64,000 nt of DNA from Ottowia oryzae (GCF_003008535.1 NZ_CP027666.1:1596001-1660000); one strand, 5' to 3'; positions 16,934-27,280 are shown, counted from the first letter of the stretch. Translations and numbers: made by a program. The notes: generated by a model not told the origin, from the sequence alone.

Positions 16934-17128
16934 ATGAAATCCAACGTGGGCGGCATTGACCGCGTCTTGCGAATCGTGGTGGGCTTGGTTCTGATCGGCC
17001 TGGCAGCCACCAACACCGTGGGCTGGTGGGGCTGGCTGGGCGCCGTGCCTTTGTTGACCGGGCTGTTCAGCTTCTGCCCGCTGTACACGCTGTTGGGTGT
17101 GAACAGCTGCCCGGTGAAGAAAAGCTGA
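16934..17128 (+). CDS. Small DUF2892 membrane protein
   Basis: The 64-residue protein has the DUF2892 pattern: KSNVGGIDRVLRIVVGLVLI, a second helix, then FCPLYTLLGVNSCP with two conserved cysteines. The ATG follows a GTAGGAGC site. It resembles the membrane half of YgaP as a free-standing protein, and lies 32 bp after ygaP, so it is the third gene of the sulfur-response operon. Its function is unknown. Confidence 0.85.
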   Translation: MKSNVGGIDRVLRIVVGLVLIGLAATNTVGWWGWLGAVPLLTGLFSFCPLYTLLGVNSCPVKKS

Positions 17129-17173
17129 GCCACTGCACCAAACCTGAGATGACGCCGGCCGAGAGGCGGCTGA

Positions 17174-17198
17174 GAAGCGCAGCCCTGGCTGCGCTTTG
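17174..17198 (+). terminator. Hairpin, probable terminator of the bigR-ygaP operon
   Basis: AAGCGCAG and CTGCGCTT pair perfectly around CCCTGG. Only a short T-poor tail follows (TGTCATT), so termination may be partial. Confidence 0.55.
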
Positions 17199-17338
17199 TC
17201 ATTGGATGCTGGCGGGCCGCACGCCCACCCGACACGGCGCGCGCATTTGCGTGAGAATCCTGCGCGACGCATCCAACGGATTTCTGTCTGCCGCAGGCGC
17301 CGCCGTCTTCAGGTGGGGCGCCCCCGGCCAGCCGCTTC

Positions 17339-18082
17339 ATGAGCACCACGCCTTCCTTGACGCCACTGCCGCTGTTCGACCCCCGCCTGGTGCCCGTGCG
17401 CGCCGAATCATCCACGCTGCCGCCGGTGCCGCGCGACCGCCTTTCGGCCGAGGCACTGCGCCAGCGTTTTCAGCACCCTCCGCCGTGGCAGCCCGAGGTG
17501 CGGCAAGAGCCGCGCTTTGCCGATCGCGCGCCCGCCGCCGCGGCGGTGCTGGTGCCGCTGGTCGAGCGCCCGGGTGGCCTGACGGTGCTGCTGACCGAGC
17601 GCACGACCAACCTGTCCACCCACTCGGGCCAGGTGGCGTTTCCGGGGGGCAAGGTCGATCCTGAAGACGCCGACGTGACCGCCGCCGCGCTGCGCGAAGC
17701 GCGCGAAGAGGTGGATCTGCGCCCCGAGTTCACCGAGGTGATCGGGCAGTTGCCCGTGTATGTCACCGGTACCCAATTCATCGTGACCCCCGTCGTTGCG
17801 CTGGTGCGGCCGGGTTTTGTCTTGCACCTGAACCCCAGCGAGGTGGCCCAGGCGTTTGAAGTGCCGCTGGCGTTCTTGATGGACCCTGCGCACCACCGCC
17901 GGCACCGCCTGGAGTGGGATGGCCATGCGCGGGAGTGGTATTCGATGCCCTACATCGACGCGGCGCAGGCCTCCGTGGGCAGTGGCGAAACGCCGCGCGG
18001 TGCGCCTGAGGGCGTGGAGCACTTCATCTGGGGCGCCACGGCCGGCATGTTGCGCAACCTCTACCGCTTCTTGTCCGCCTGA
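17339..18082 (+). CDS. NUDIX hydrolase (CoA pyrophosphatase-like)
   Basis: The 247-residue protein contains a Nudix box, GGKVDPEDADVTAAALREAR followed by EEVDL, with the catalytic REAREE core. Upstream of it is LTERTTNLSTHSGQVAFPGG, the signature of the CoA-diphosphatase subfamily (YeaB/NudL), which cleaves CoA to 4'-phosphopantetheine and 3',5'-ADP. Location and C-terminal motif EHFIWGATAGMLRNL fit. It begins about 140 bp after the sulfur operon and is followed by the CobD/CbiB-like gene. Confidence 0.87.
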   Translation: MSTTPSLTPLPLFDPRLVPVRAESSTLPPVPRDRLSAEALRQRFQHPPPWQPEVRQEPRFADRAPAAAAVLVPLVERPGGLTVLLTERTTNLSTHSGQVAFPGGKVDPEDADVTAAALREAREEVDLRPEFTEVIGQLPVYVTGTQFIVTPVVALVRPGFVLHLNPSEVAQAFEVPLAFLMDPAHHRRHRLEWDGHAREWYSMPYIDAAQASVGSGETPRGAPEGVEHFIWGATAGMLRNLYRFLSA

Positions 18083-18126
18083 GCCGCACGGCCTGACTGT
18101 CATCGTGCGCTGACTATCATTCCCGC

Positions 18127-19122
18127 ATGGCATTTTTTGCAATCGTGATTGCGCTGCTGCTGGAGCAGGTGCGCCCGCTGGGTCAGGGCAATGCCGCCGT
18201 GGCCGCCCTGCGCCGCTGGGTGCGCGGCGCAGGGCGTGCGGTAGACGCGGGTGGCCACCACCACGCGTGGCTGGCCTGGGCGCTGGCCGTGCTGATGCCA
18301 GCGCTGGCGGCGCTGGGCGTGTACCTGTTTCTGCACTGGCTGGGCGGGTGGCCGTTGGCGCTGGCGTGGAACGTGGCGGTGCTTTACGTCACGCTGGGCT
18401 TTCGCCAGTTCAGCTACCACTTCACCGGCATCCGCGATGCGCTGGATGCGGGCGACGAAGAGCGCGCCCGGCAGCTGCTGGCGCGCTGGCAGCAGGTGGA
18501 CGCCAGCGCGTTGCCGCGCAGCGAGATCGTCCGCCACGTCATCGAATACTCCGTGCTGGCCGCGCACCGGCATGTGTTTGGCGTGCTGACCTGGTACTGC
18601 CTGCTGGCGGCGCTGGGCTTGGGGCCCGCCGGGGCGGTGTTCTATCGCAACGCCGCGTTCGCCGCCGGGTACTGGGGGCGCAAGGGCGATTCGGCCGACC
18701 AGCCCGTCAGCCAGGCGCTGCGCAGCGCCGCCGCCGCCGCATGGCGCGCCATCGACTGGCTACCCGCGCGCACCACCGCGCTGGCCTTTGCCATCGTCGG
18801 CAGTTTTGAGGACGCCATCGACACCTGGCGCCAGCACGCCGCGCAGTTTGCGGACGGCAACGACGGCGTGATTCTGGCTGCCACGTCGGGCGCCATCGGC
18901 GTGCGGCTGGGCGGGGCCACGCTCAAACCCGTTGCCGTGGCGAACACCGCGGCGGCGCCGGGCCAGCCTGCGTTGGGCCCGGTCGACCTGGAGGGCGACG
19001 CGCTGCCCGGCGATGCCCCGACCAGCAGGCACTTCAACCAGGTGATCGGCCTGGTCTGGCGCGCCGTGGCCTTGTGGCTGCTGCTGCTGGTGCTGCTGAG
19101 CCTGGCCCATGTGCTGGGTTAA
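18127..19122 (+). CDS. CobD/CbiB-like membrane protein
   Basis: The 331-residue integral membrane protein starts with a helix bearing LLLEQVRPL and has about five hydrophobic segments. The motifs RQFSYHFTGIRDAL, VFGVLTWYCLLAALGLGPAGAV and GVRLGGA are typical of CobD/CbiB- or AmpE-related proteins of betaproteobacteria. True CbiB attaches aminopropanol to cobyric acid, but this gene lies away from any cobalamin genes, so a regulatory or unrelated membrane role is as likely. It follows the Nudix gene by 45 bp in the same orientation. Confidence 0.7.
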   Translation: MAFFAIVIALLLEQVRPLGQGNAAVAALRRWVRGAGRAVDAGGHHHAWLAWALAVLMPALAALGVYLFLHWLGGWPLALAWNVAVLYVTLGFRQFSYHFTGIRDALDAGDEERARQLLARWQQVDASALPRSEIVRHVIEYSVLAAHRHVFGVLTWYCLLAALGLGPAGAVFYRNAAFAAGYWGRKGDSADQPVSQALRSAAAAAWRAIDWLPARTTALAFAIVGSFEDAIDTWRQHAAQFADGNDGVILAATSGAIGVRLGGATLKPVAVANTAAAPGQPALGPVDLEGDALPGDAPTSRHFNQVIGLVWRAVALWLLLLVLLSLAHVLG

Positions 19123-19124
19123 GG

Positions 19125-19183
19125 TTGAAATGTGCCTCTGGCGCTGGTGCATACAGCGCTGGCAGCTGCACTATTGATAGCAA
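19125..19183 (-). repeat. Dispersed palindromic repeat, copy 6
   Basis: On the minus strand the order is GCTATCAATAG, GCAGCTGCCAGCGC and a CACCAGCGCC arm, ending CACATTTCAA. It sits between the CobD/CbiB-like gene and the CoA transferase gene. Confidence 0.75.
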
Positions 19184-19238
19184 TTTCCGTTCACCGGCGC
19201 GCGCGCCATCGCTGCGCGATTGGCCCAGGATTCATCCA

Positions 19239-20447
19239 ATGACCGCATCCCCCACGCCCAACCCCCGCCTGCCGCTGACCGGCCTGCGCGTGGTCGAATT
19301 CACGCACATGGTCATGGGCCCCACTTGCGGGCAGGTGCTGGCCGACCTGGGCGCCGAGGTGATCAAGGTCGAGCCGATTCATGGCGACCGCACGCGCCAT
19401 TTGCTGGGCTCTGGGGCGGGCTTCTTCCCCATGTTCAACCGCGGCAAGAAGAGCATCGCCATCGACCTGCACCGACCTGAAGGCGCCGCCGTGGCCCGCC
19501 GCCTGGCCGCCAGCGCCGACGTGGTGGCCGAAAACTTCAAGCCCGGCACCATGCAGAAATATGGCCTGGACTACGCCAGCCTGTCCGCGCAGAACCCGCG
19601 GGTGATCTACGTCAGCTGCAAGGGCTTTCTACCCGGCCCTTATGAGCACCGCACCGCGCTGGACGAGGTGGTGCAGATGATGGGCGGCCTGGCCTACATG
19701 ACTGGCCGGCCGGGCGACCCGCTGCGCGCCGGCACCAGCGTGAACGACATCATGGGCGGCATGTTTGGCGCCATCGGCGCGCTGGGCGCGCTGATTCAGC
19801 GCGGCATCACCGGCAAGGGGCAGGAAGTGCAAAGCGCCTTGTTTGAAAACAACGTGTTCCTAGTGGGCCAGCACATGCTGCAGTACGCCATCACCGGCCA
19901 GCCTGCGGCGCCCATGCCGGACCGCATTTCCGCCTGGGCCGTGTACGACGTGTTCACCGTCAAGGACGGCGAGCAGATCTTCCTGGCCGCCGTCAGCGAC
20001 GCGCAATGGAAAACCTTTTGCCAGGTGCTGGGCTTTGACGATCTGCTGGCCGACGCGCGCCTGGCCGACAACAACGCACGCGTGCGCCTGCGGCCGGAGC
20101 TGATGCCCATCCTGCGCGAACGGCTGGCCCAGCGCAGTGCGCAAGCGCTGGCCGAGCTGTTTGAAGGCGCCGGGCTGCCGTACGCGCCGATCCGCAAACC
20201 CGAAGAGCTCTACGACGACCCGCACCTTCTGGCTACCGGCGGCCTGGCCGAAGTCACGCTGACCGACGGCGATCGTGTGGGCCAGACCGCCCGCACCACG
20301 CTGCTGCCGTTCACCCTGGACGGCCAGCGCCTGGGTGCCGGGGCCCAGCCACCGCACATGGGGCAGGACACGGGTGAGGTGCTGTCGGCACTGGGCTACA
20401 GCGCCGAAGACATCGCGGCCTTGAAGGCGGCCCGCGCCGTGGCTTGA
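19239..20447 (+). CDS. CaiB/BaiF family CoA transferase
   Basis: The 402-residue protein is a family III CoA transferase: GLRVVEFTHMVMGPTCGQVL, DLGAEVIKVEPIHGDRTR, FNRGKKSIAIDL and ENFKPGTMQKYGLDY are textbook positions. The catalytic aspartate is expected in ALDEVVQMMGG. Such enzymes move CoA between an acyl-CoA and a free acid, here probably to activate an imported acid. It precedes a branched-chain-type ABC transporter operon, pointing to uptake and activation of a carboxylic acid, although its substrate cannot be read from sequence. Confidence 0.88.
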   Translation: MTASPTPNPRLPLTGLRVVEFTHMVMGPTCGQVLADLGAEVIKVEPIHGDRTRHLLGSGAGFFPMFNRGKKSIAIDLHRPEGAAVARRLAASADVVAENFKPGTMQKYGLDYASLSAQNPRVIYVSCKGFLPGPYEHRTALDEVVQMMGGLAYMTGRPGDPLRAGTSVNDIMGGMFGAIGALGALIQRGITGKGQEVQSALFENNVFLVGQHMLQYAITGQPAAPMPDRISAWAVYDVFTVKDGEQIFLAAVSDAQWKTFCQVLGFDDLLADARLADNNARVRLRPELMPILRERLAQRSAQALAELFEGAGLPYAPIRKPEELYDDPHLLATGGLAEVTLTDGDRVGQTARTTLLPFTLDGQRLGAGAQPPHMGQDTGEVLSALGYSAEDIAALKAARAVA

Positions 20448-20564
20448 TGGCCCTTGCTGGGGCTTGTGCGCCTGGCCGTGGGGCGGCGTTTTTGGTGGCC
20501 GGGCGACCTGCCGGGCTAGGGTAATTCCTGAGCGAACAGCGGCTGTCGGGCGGGCGTCGACCCG

Positions 20565-20595
20565 TAGAATCATTAACCGACCGATCGGTCAGGTT
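20565..20595 (+). promoter_or_regulatory. Candidate livK promoter with TetR-type palindrome
   Basis: TAGAAT at 20565-20570 is a likely -10. Just after it, GACCGA-TCGGTC is a perfect 12-bp palindrome set in ACC...AGGT, the style of sites bound by TetR-family repressors of catabolic genes. Its place at the transcription start suggests repression. No TetR gene is nearby. Confidence 0.5.
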
Positions 20596-20655
20596 TCTAC
20601 CAAGAACCCGGCCGAACCCTGTTGCTCATGAACCCTGTTTTGGGGGAGACATTCC

Positions 20656-21810
20656 ATGCAATTGAAGAAGATGGTGCTGGCCTGCGCGGCCGTGGTGGGT
20701 ATGACGACGGCCGCCTGGGCCGATGTGAACGTGGGCGTCACGCTGTCGGCCACGGGGCCTGCCGCGTCGCTGGGTATTCCTGAGAAGAACACCATCGGCC
20801 TGCTGCCCCAGTCCATCGGCGGGCAGAAGGTGAACTACATCGTGCTCGACGATGCGTCGGACACCACCGCCGCCGTGACCAACACGCGCAAGCTGATTGC
20901 CGAGCGCAACGTGGACGTGATCATCGGTTCGTCCACCACGCCGGCTTCGCTGGCCATGATCGACGCCATCTCTGAAGCCAAGACGCCCATGATCACGCTG
21001 GGCGCCTCGGCCGCGATCATCGAACCGCAAGACGCCAAGAAGCGCTGGGTCTTCAAGACGCCGCAGAACGACATCATGATGGCGCTGGCCATTGCCGAGC
21101 ACATGGCCGCCACTGGCGTGAAGACGGCCGCGTACATCGGCTTTTCCGACGCGTACGGCGAAGGCTGGGGCAAGGAATTCGCCAAGGCGCTGGAGCTCAA
21201 GAAGATCAAGCTGGTGGCCAACGAGCGCTTTGCGCGCACCGATACGGCCGTTACCGGTCAGGTGCTGAAGATCATGGCGGCCAAGCCCGACGCGGTGCTG
21301 GTCGGCGGCTCTGGCACACCCGCTGCCTTGCCCCAAAAGACGCTGAAAGAGCGCGGCTATGCCGGCAAGTACTACCAGACCCACGGCGTGGCCAACGCCG
21401 ACTTCCTGCGCGTGGGCGGCAAGGACGTGGAAGGCACGCTGCTGCCCGCCGGCCCCGTGCTGGTGGCCGATCAGCTGCCCGCCGACAACCCGGTGCGCAA
21501 AGCCGCTCAGGAATACATCAAGGCTTATGAAGGTGCGCATGGCAAAGGCAGCGTCAGCACCTTCGGCGCCCACGCCTGGGATGCCGGCCAGATCCTGAAG
21601 GTGGCGATTCCCACCGCTTTGAAGGCCGGCCAGCCGGGCACGCCGCAGTTCCGCGCGGCGCTGCGCGACGCGCTGGAGGGCACCAAGGACGTGGTGGGTG
21701 CGCACGGCATCTTCAACATGTCCGCCAACGACCACCTGGGCCTGGACCAGCGCGCGCGCGTGATGGTCACGATCCAGAACGGCCAGTGGAAGTACCTGGG
21801 CACCAAGTAA
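20656..21810 (+). CDS. livK: Branched-chain-type ABC transporter substrate-binding protein
   Basis: The 384-residue periplasmic protein has a signal peptide (about 1-22, ending AWA-DV), then a type I periplasmic-binding fold: VNVGVTLSATGPAASLG, RKLIAERNVDVIIGSS and AYIGFSDAYGEGW. It would capture the substrate for the downstream permeases. Members of this group in Comamonadaceae often bind aromatic or other organic acids rather than leucine, and the flanking CoA transferase and PaaZ-like enzyme favour that, but this is inference. It is the first gene of a four-gene transporter operon and is separated from livH by a hairpin. Confidence 0.88.
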   Translation: MQLKKMVLACAAVVGMTTAAWADVNVGVTLSATGPAASLGIPEKNTIGLLPQSIGGQKVNYIVLDDASDTTAAVTNTRKLIAERNVDVIIGSSTTPASLAMIDAISEAKTPMITLGASAAIIEPQDAKKRWVFKTPQNDIMMALAIAEHMAATGVKTAAYIGFSDAYGEGWGKEFAKALELKKIKLVANERFARTDTAVTGQVLKIMAAKPDAVLVGGSGTPAALPQKTLKERGYAGKYYQTHGVANADFLRVGGKDVEGTLLPAGPVLVADQLPADNPVRKAAQEYIKAYEGAHGKGSVSTFGAHAWDAGQILKVAIPTALKAGQPGTPQFRAALRDALEGTKDVVGAHGIFNMSANDHLGLDQRARVMVTIQNGQWKYLGTK

Positions 21811-21886
21811 GCCCCGACTCGCGCCCCTGTCTGCGCCGCTGGCCCTTCGCCGCGGTGCAGGCGATCTGCGGGCGCGTTTGACAAAT

Positions 21887-21907
21887 ACACCGGCCGCTGG
21901 CCGGTGT
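21887..21907 (+). promoter_or_regulatory. Intercistronic hairpin between livK and livH
   Basis: ACACCGGCC and GGCCGGTGT pair perfectly around GCT. There is no T-run, so it more likely stabilises the livK mRNA or partly ends transcription, giving more binding protein than permease. Confidence 0.5.
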
Positions 21908-21963
21908 TCGCTTTGGCCACCAAGCTCATCTTTCTGTAGCACCCAACCCACGGTGTAGCGCGC

Positions 21964-22992
21964 ATGGATTTACAAATCGCCCTGATGTTGGTGCAGGACG
22001 GCATCGTCAACGGAGCCATCTACGCCTTGATGGCGCTGGCTTTGGTGCTGGTGTTTTCCGTCACCCGGATCATCTTCATTCCGCAGGGCGAGTTCGTCGC
22101 CTATGCCGCGCTGGCCATGGCCGCCTTGCAGACCGGCAAGTCGCCCGCTTTGCTTTGGCTGCTGATGGTGATGTGCGCCGTCTGCCTGGTGGTGGAAGGC
22201 GTGCGCCAGGCGCGTGGCGCCGAAGTCGACTGGAAAAGCACGCTGCTATGGGCGGTAGTGGTGCCCGCGCTGGCGGCGGTGATGCTGCTGGTGGTCAAGC
22301 CGCAAGCCATGCTGCTGCAGGTTGTTGCGGTGCTGCTGACCGTGACGCCCATGGGCCCGCTGCTGTACCGGCTGGCTTACCGCCCGCTGGCCGACGCCAC
22401 GGTGCTGATCCTGCTGATCGTGTCGGTGGCGCTGCACCTGGCGCTGGTTGGCGTGGGCCTGTTCCTGTTCGGGGCGGAAGGCTCGCGCACGGCGCCGTTT
22501 TCGGAGGCGCGGTGGGACGTTGGCGGGCTGAGCATCTCTGGCCAGTCGATGGTCATCGTCGGCACCACTGCCGTGCTGGTGGTGGCGATGTACTTCTTTT
22601 TTGAGCGCACCATCATCGGCAAGGCGTTGCGCGCGACGGCCATCAACCGGGTGGGCGCGCGGCTGATGGGCATTCCCACGGCCTTGTCGGGCGACCTCAG
22701 CTTCGCGCTGGCGGCGTTGATCGGCGCCATCTCGGGCCTGCTGATCGCGCCGGTGACGACGATCTATTACGACACCGGCTTTCTGATCGGCTTGAAAGGC
22801 TTCGTCGCCGCGATCGTGGGCGGCCTGTCCAGCTATCCGCTGGCGCTGGCGGGCGCGCTGCTGGTGGGTCAGTTGGAATCGTTTGCCTCTTTCTGGGCCA
22901 GCGCCTTCAAGGAAGTGCTGGTGTTCACGCTGATCATTCCGGTGCTCTGGTGGCGCTCTCTAAACACGCACCACGTGGAGGACGAAGAATGA
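21964..22992 (+). CDS. livH: Branched-chain-type ABC transporter permease LivH
   Basis: The 342-residue integral membrane protein begins VQDGIVNGAIYALMALALVL and includes the conserved loop GKALRATAINRVGARLMGI and the GLKGFVAAIVGGLSSYP region of LivH permeases. It is longer than the usual 290-310 residues because of extra material in the first half. It forms the channel with the LivM part of the next gene. Its stop overlaps the next start by one base, ATGA, so translation is coupled. Confidence 0.9.
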   Translation: MDLQIALMLVQDGIVNGAIYALMALALVLVFSVTRIIFIPQGEFVAYAALAMAALQTGKSPALLWLLMVMCAVCLVVEGVRQARGAEVDWKSTLLWAVVVPALAAVMLLVVKPQAMLLQVVAVLLTVTPMGPLLYRLAYRPLADATVLILLIVSVALHLALVGVGLFLFGAEGSRTAPFSEARWDVGGLSISGQSMVIVGTTAVLVVAMYFFFERTIIGKALRATAINRVGARLMGIPTALSGDLSFALAALIGAISGLLIAPVTTIYYDTGFLIGLKGFVAAIVGGLSSYPLALAGALLVGQLESFASFWASAFKEVLVFTLIIPVLWWRSLNTHHVEDEE

Positions 22993-24799
22993 AAAAACAG
23001 TACCTCGTCCTCGGCTTCATCGCCGTGCTGGCGGCGGTGTGGCCGTTTCTGCCGCCGTTCACCGTCACGCTGCTGTCGTACATCGGGTTGTACGCCATGG
23101 TGGCGCTGGGCCTGGTCATGCTGACCGGCGTAGGCGGCATGACTTCGTTCGGGCAAGCGGCCTTCGTTGGCCTGGGCGCCTACGCCACGGCCTGGGTGTG
23201 CACGTCCCCCGCCGCCGCGCAGTGGCTGTCCTTCCTGCCTGCGGGCCTGTACCCGTGGGTGGGGCTGGTGCTGGGGCTGTTGGTCACGGCGCTGGTGGCC
23301 TGGGGTTTGGGCGCGGCCACGCTGCGCCTGTCGGGCCACTACCTGCCGCTGGGCACGATCGCCTGGGGCCTGAGCCTGTACTACATCTTCGGCAACCTGG
23401 ATTGGCTGGGCGGCTTCACCGGGATGAGCAACATTCCGCCGCTGACCGTGTTCGGTCTGTCGCTGGCCTCGCCGCGGCTTCTGGGCGTGGTGATCTGGGC
23501 GGTGCTGCTGCTGGCCATCTGGGCGCTCAGCAACCTGCTGGATTCGCGCGAAGGCCGTGCCATCCGCGCGCTGAAAAGCGGCCGTTTGATGGCCGAATCC
23601 ATGGGCGTCGATACCGCCCGCCAGCGCATCAAGGTGTTCGTGCTGGCCGCGCTGCTGGCTGCCGTGTCGGGCTGGCTGTACGCGCACATGCAGCGCTTCG
23701 TGAACCCCACGCCGTTCAACCTGAACATCGGCATCGAATACCTCTTCATGGCGGTGGTGGGCGGCTCGGGCTACCTGTGGGGCGCGGTCCTGGGCGCCAC
23801 GCTGATCACGCTGCTGAAAGAGCAGCTGCAGGACTGGCTGCCGCGCCTGCTGGGCGCCAGCGGCAACTTCGAGATCGTGGTGTTCGGCCTGCTGATGCTG
23901 CTGGTGCTGCAGCGCGCATCCAATGGCCTGTGGCCGATCCTGGCTGGCTGGGTCAACCGCGTGCTGAAGATCGCGCCCGCGCAGCCCACCGTCTCGGCCC
24001 AAGGCGCGGCCACGCTGGACCAGCGCCAGCTGCCGCCGGCGGGGCAGGAAGTTCTGAAGGCCGAAAACGTCACCAAGCGCTTTGCCGGCCTGATTGCCAA
24101 CAACGCCGTTCACATGGACGTACGCGCGGGCGAAGTGCATGCGCTGATCGGCCCCAACGGCGCCGGCAAGAGCACCTTCTTCAACATGATCTCGGGCGTG
24201 GACGACCCCACCGAAGGGCAGGTGGTGTTGATGGGCCAGCCGATGCAGGGCAAGCCGTCGCGCGCGTTTGCGGCGCTGGGCCTGGGCCGCACCTTCCAGC
24301 ACGTGCGTCTGCTGGGCGACCGCAGCGTGCTCGACAACGTGGCCCTGGGCGCGCACCGGCGCGGCCACACGGGCTGGCTGGCTTCCATGCTGCGCGCCGA
24401 CCGCGCGGAAGAAGCCGCCGTGCTGGGCGAGGCCATGCGCCAGATCGACCGCTGCGGCCTGGCCGCCGTGGCCCACACGCCCGCGGGATCGCTGCCGCTG
24501 GGGCAGCAGCGCATCGTTGAAATCGCCCGTGCGCTGGCTGGCCAACCTGCCGTGCTGCTGCTGGACGAGCCAGCGGCGGGCCTGCGCCACCTTGAAAAGC
24601 AGGGCCTGGCCCGGCTGTTGACGCAGCTGCGCGCCGAGGGCCTGGCGATTTTGGTGGTGGAACACGACATGGAATTCGTCATGAACCTGGCCGACCGCAT
24701 CACCGTGCTGGAATTCGGCACCGTCATCGCCCACGGCACGCCCGCGCAGGTGCAGGCCGACCCGCGCGTGATCGCCGCCTACCTGGGGGGAGACCTGAC

Positions 24800-24803
<4 letters not shown>
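22989..24803 (+). CDS. livMG: Fused LivM permease and LivG ATP-binding protein
   Basis: This 604-residue protein joins two normally separate parts. Residues 1 to about 335 form a LivM permease with the loop SFGQAAFVGLGAYATAW and the signature EGRAIRALKSGRLMAESMG. From about 355 an ABC ATPase follows, with Walker A GPNGAGKS at 388-395, the family signature region LPLGQQRIVEIARAL at about 502 and Walker B LLLDEPAAGLR. Fusions of this kind occur in some proteobacteria. Start ATG 22989 overlaps the livH stop. The gene overlaps livF by four bases (ATGA). The transporter imports the substrate captured by LivK. Confidence 0.92.
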
Positions 24804-25540
<737 letters not shown>

Positions 25541-25554
25541 GCGCCGCATCGCCA

Positions 25555-25612
25555 ATACTATTGTTTTGATAGCTTCTGGCGCAGGTGGCACCTGCGCCAG
25601 CGGCTGTTTTGT
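25555..25612 (+). repeat. Dispersed palindromic repeat, copy 7 (perfect hairpin)
   Basis: This copy contains CTGGCGCAGGTG and CACCTGCGCCAG separated by one base, a perfect 12-bp stem. It is preceded by ATACTATTGTTTTGATAGC. It is the clearest example of the palindrome that defines the family. Confidence 0.85.
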
Positions 25613-25710
25613 TCATCATTGGCAGCCGTCGCCCGCGGGTTGACTGCGCTGCCCAGCCCCTGGCGCGTCGCGCGCTTTTCCATCACCCATCGCACAGCAC
25701 GAGGCCCTAC

Positions 25711-27267
25711 GTGACCCCCCTTCAAAGCTACATCGCCGGCCGCTGGATTGGCCAGCAGCCCGCGCAGGCCCTGCGCAGCGCCATCGACGGCAGCGTGGTG
25801 GCCCATACGCACGCCGAGGCGATCGACTTCGCCGAAGCGCTGGCCTATGCGCGCAGCGTGGGCCTGCCCGCGCTCGCCAAGACCGACTTTCAGCAGCGCG
25901 CCGCCATGCTCAAGGCGCTGGCCAAATACCTGGGCGAGCGCAAGGAAGAGCTGTACGCCCTATCGTTCCACACTGGCGCCACGCGCGCCGACGGCTGGGT
26001 GGACATCGAAGGCGGCAGCGGCACGCTGTTCGCCTACGCCAGCATGGCCAAGGAATTGCCCCAGTCCGGCAACCTGTGGCCCGAAGGCCCGCAGATCCCG
26101 CTGGGCAAGACCGGCGCCTACGCTGGCACGCACGTGCTGGTGCCGCGCGGCGGCGTGGCCGTGCACATCAACGCCTTCAACTTCCCGGTGTGGGGCTTGC
26201 TGGAGAAGTTCGGCCCCACCTTCCTGGCGGGCATGCCCTGCATCGGCAAGCCCGCCAGCGCCACCAGCTTTTTGACCGAGAAGCTGGTGCGCCTGATCAA
26301 CGATGCCGCCATCCTGCCCGAAGGCGCGCTGCAGCTGGTGATCGGCGGCACGGGCGATCTGCTCGATCGCGTGCAGGAGCAGGACGTGGTCACCTTCACC
26401 GGCTCGGCCGACACAGCGGCCAAGCTGCGCAGCACGCCCAACCTGGTGCGCCGCAGCATCCCCTTCAACGCCGAGGCCGACTCGCTCAACTGTGCCGTGC
26501 TGGCACCCGACGTGACGCCGGACGACGAGGAGTTCGACCTTTTCGTCAAGGAAGTGGCGCGCGAGATGACGCAAAAAGCCGGCCAGAAATGCACCGCCAT
26601 CCGCCGCGCGCTGGTGCCGGCCGACCGCATCGACGCCGTGGCCGCCAGGCTGAAAGAGCGCCTGGCCAAGACCACCGTGGGCGACCCCCGGCTGGACAGC
26701 GTGCGCATGGGCGCGCTGGCCAGCCAGGCGCAGCAGGCCGACGTGGCCGAGCGCGTGACCACGCTGCGCCAGGGCGCCGAAGTGGTGTTTGGCGGCGGCG
26801 AAGGCTTTGCGCCCGTGGGCGACGGCATTGCCGAGGGCGCGTACTTCCAGCCCACGCTGCTGCTGGCCCAGGACGCGGCCCACCACGCCGCGCACGACGT
26901 GGAGGCCTTCGGCCCCGTCAGCACGCTGATGGCCTACCAAGGGCTGGACGAGGCGCTGGCGCTGGCCGCGCGCGGCAAGGGCAGCCTGGCCGGCACGCTG
27001 GTCACCAAGGACGCCGCCACCGCCGTGAAAGCCATCACCGCGATGGCCGCCACGCACGGGCGCCTGCAGGTGCTGGACCGCGCCGCCGCACCCGAATCCA
27101 CCGGCCACGGATCGGCGCTGCCCTACCTCAAGCACGGCGGCCCCGGCCGCGCGGGCGGTGGCGAAGAGCTGGGCGGCCTGCGCGCCGTCAAGCACCTGAT
27201 GCAGCGCGCGGCGGTGCAGGGCTCGCCCGCCATGCTGGCGGCGGTGACGGGCGAAGGTGCGGCCTGA
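25711..27267 (+). CDS. PaaZ-type aldehyde dehydrogenase (aldehyde dehydrogenase domain only)
   Basis: The 518-residue protein closely follows the aldehyde dehydrogenase half of PaaZ: GATRADGWVDIEGGSGTLF, GGVAVHINAFNFPVWG, VTFTGSADTA, FNAEADSLNC and the nucleophile region KAGQKCTAIRRA, ending GGPGRAGGGEELGGLRAVKH. PaaZ oxidises 3-oxo-5,6-dehydrosuberyl-CoA semialdehyde in phenylacetate breakdown, and its second domain opens the oxepin-CoA ring. The C-terminal MaoC-like hydratase is absent here, so ring opening must be done elsewhere. A BoxD-type role on 3,4-dehydroadipyl-CoA semialdehyde is the main alternative. The start is GTG 25711, the first codon fitting the family N-terminus. It is preceded by a repeat and follows livF. 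Confidence 0.82.
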   Translation: MTPLQSYIAGRWIGQQPAQALRSAIDGSVVAHTHAEAIDFAEALAYARSVGLPALAKTDFQQRAAMLKALAKYLGERKEELYALSFHTGATRADGWVDIEGGSGTLFAYASMAKELPQSGNLWPEGPQIPLGKTGAYAGTHVLVPRGGVAVHINAFNFPVWGLLEKFGPTFLAGMPCIGKPASATSFLTEKLVRLINDAAILPEGALQLVIGGTGDLLDRVQEQDVVTFTGSADTAAKLRSTPNLVRRSIPFNAEADSLNCAVLAPDVTPDDEEFDLFVKEVAREMTQKAGQKCTAIRRALVPADRIDAVAARLKERLAKTTVGDPRLDSVRMGALASQAQQADVAERVTTLRQGAEVVFGGGEGFAPVGDGIAEGAYFQPTLLLAQDAAHHAAHDVEAFGPVSTLMAYQGLDEALALAARGKGSLAGTLVTKDAATAVKAITAMAATHGRLQVLDRAAAPESTGHGSALPYLKHGGPGRAGGGEELGGLRAVKHLMQRAAVQGSPAMLAAVTGEGAA

Positions 27268-27280
27268 TCGCAAGGCGGGT

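Noticed and set aside
22869..24734. Open frame of 621 codons on the minus strand
   Set aside because: Antisense to the livMG fusion, which has clear Walker and permease motifs.
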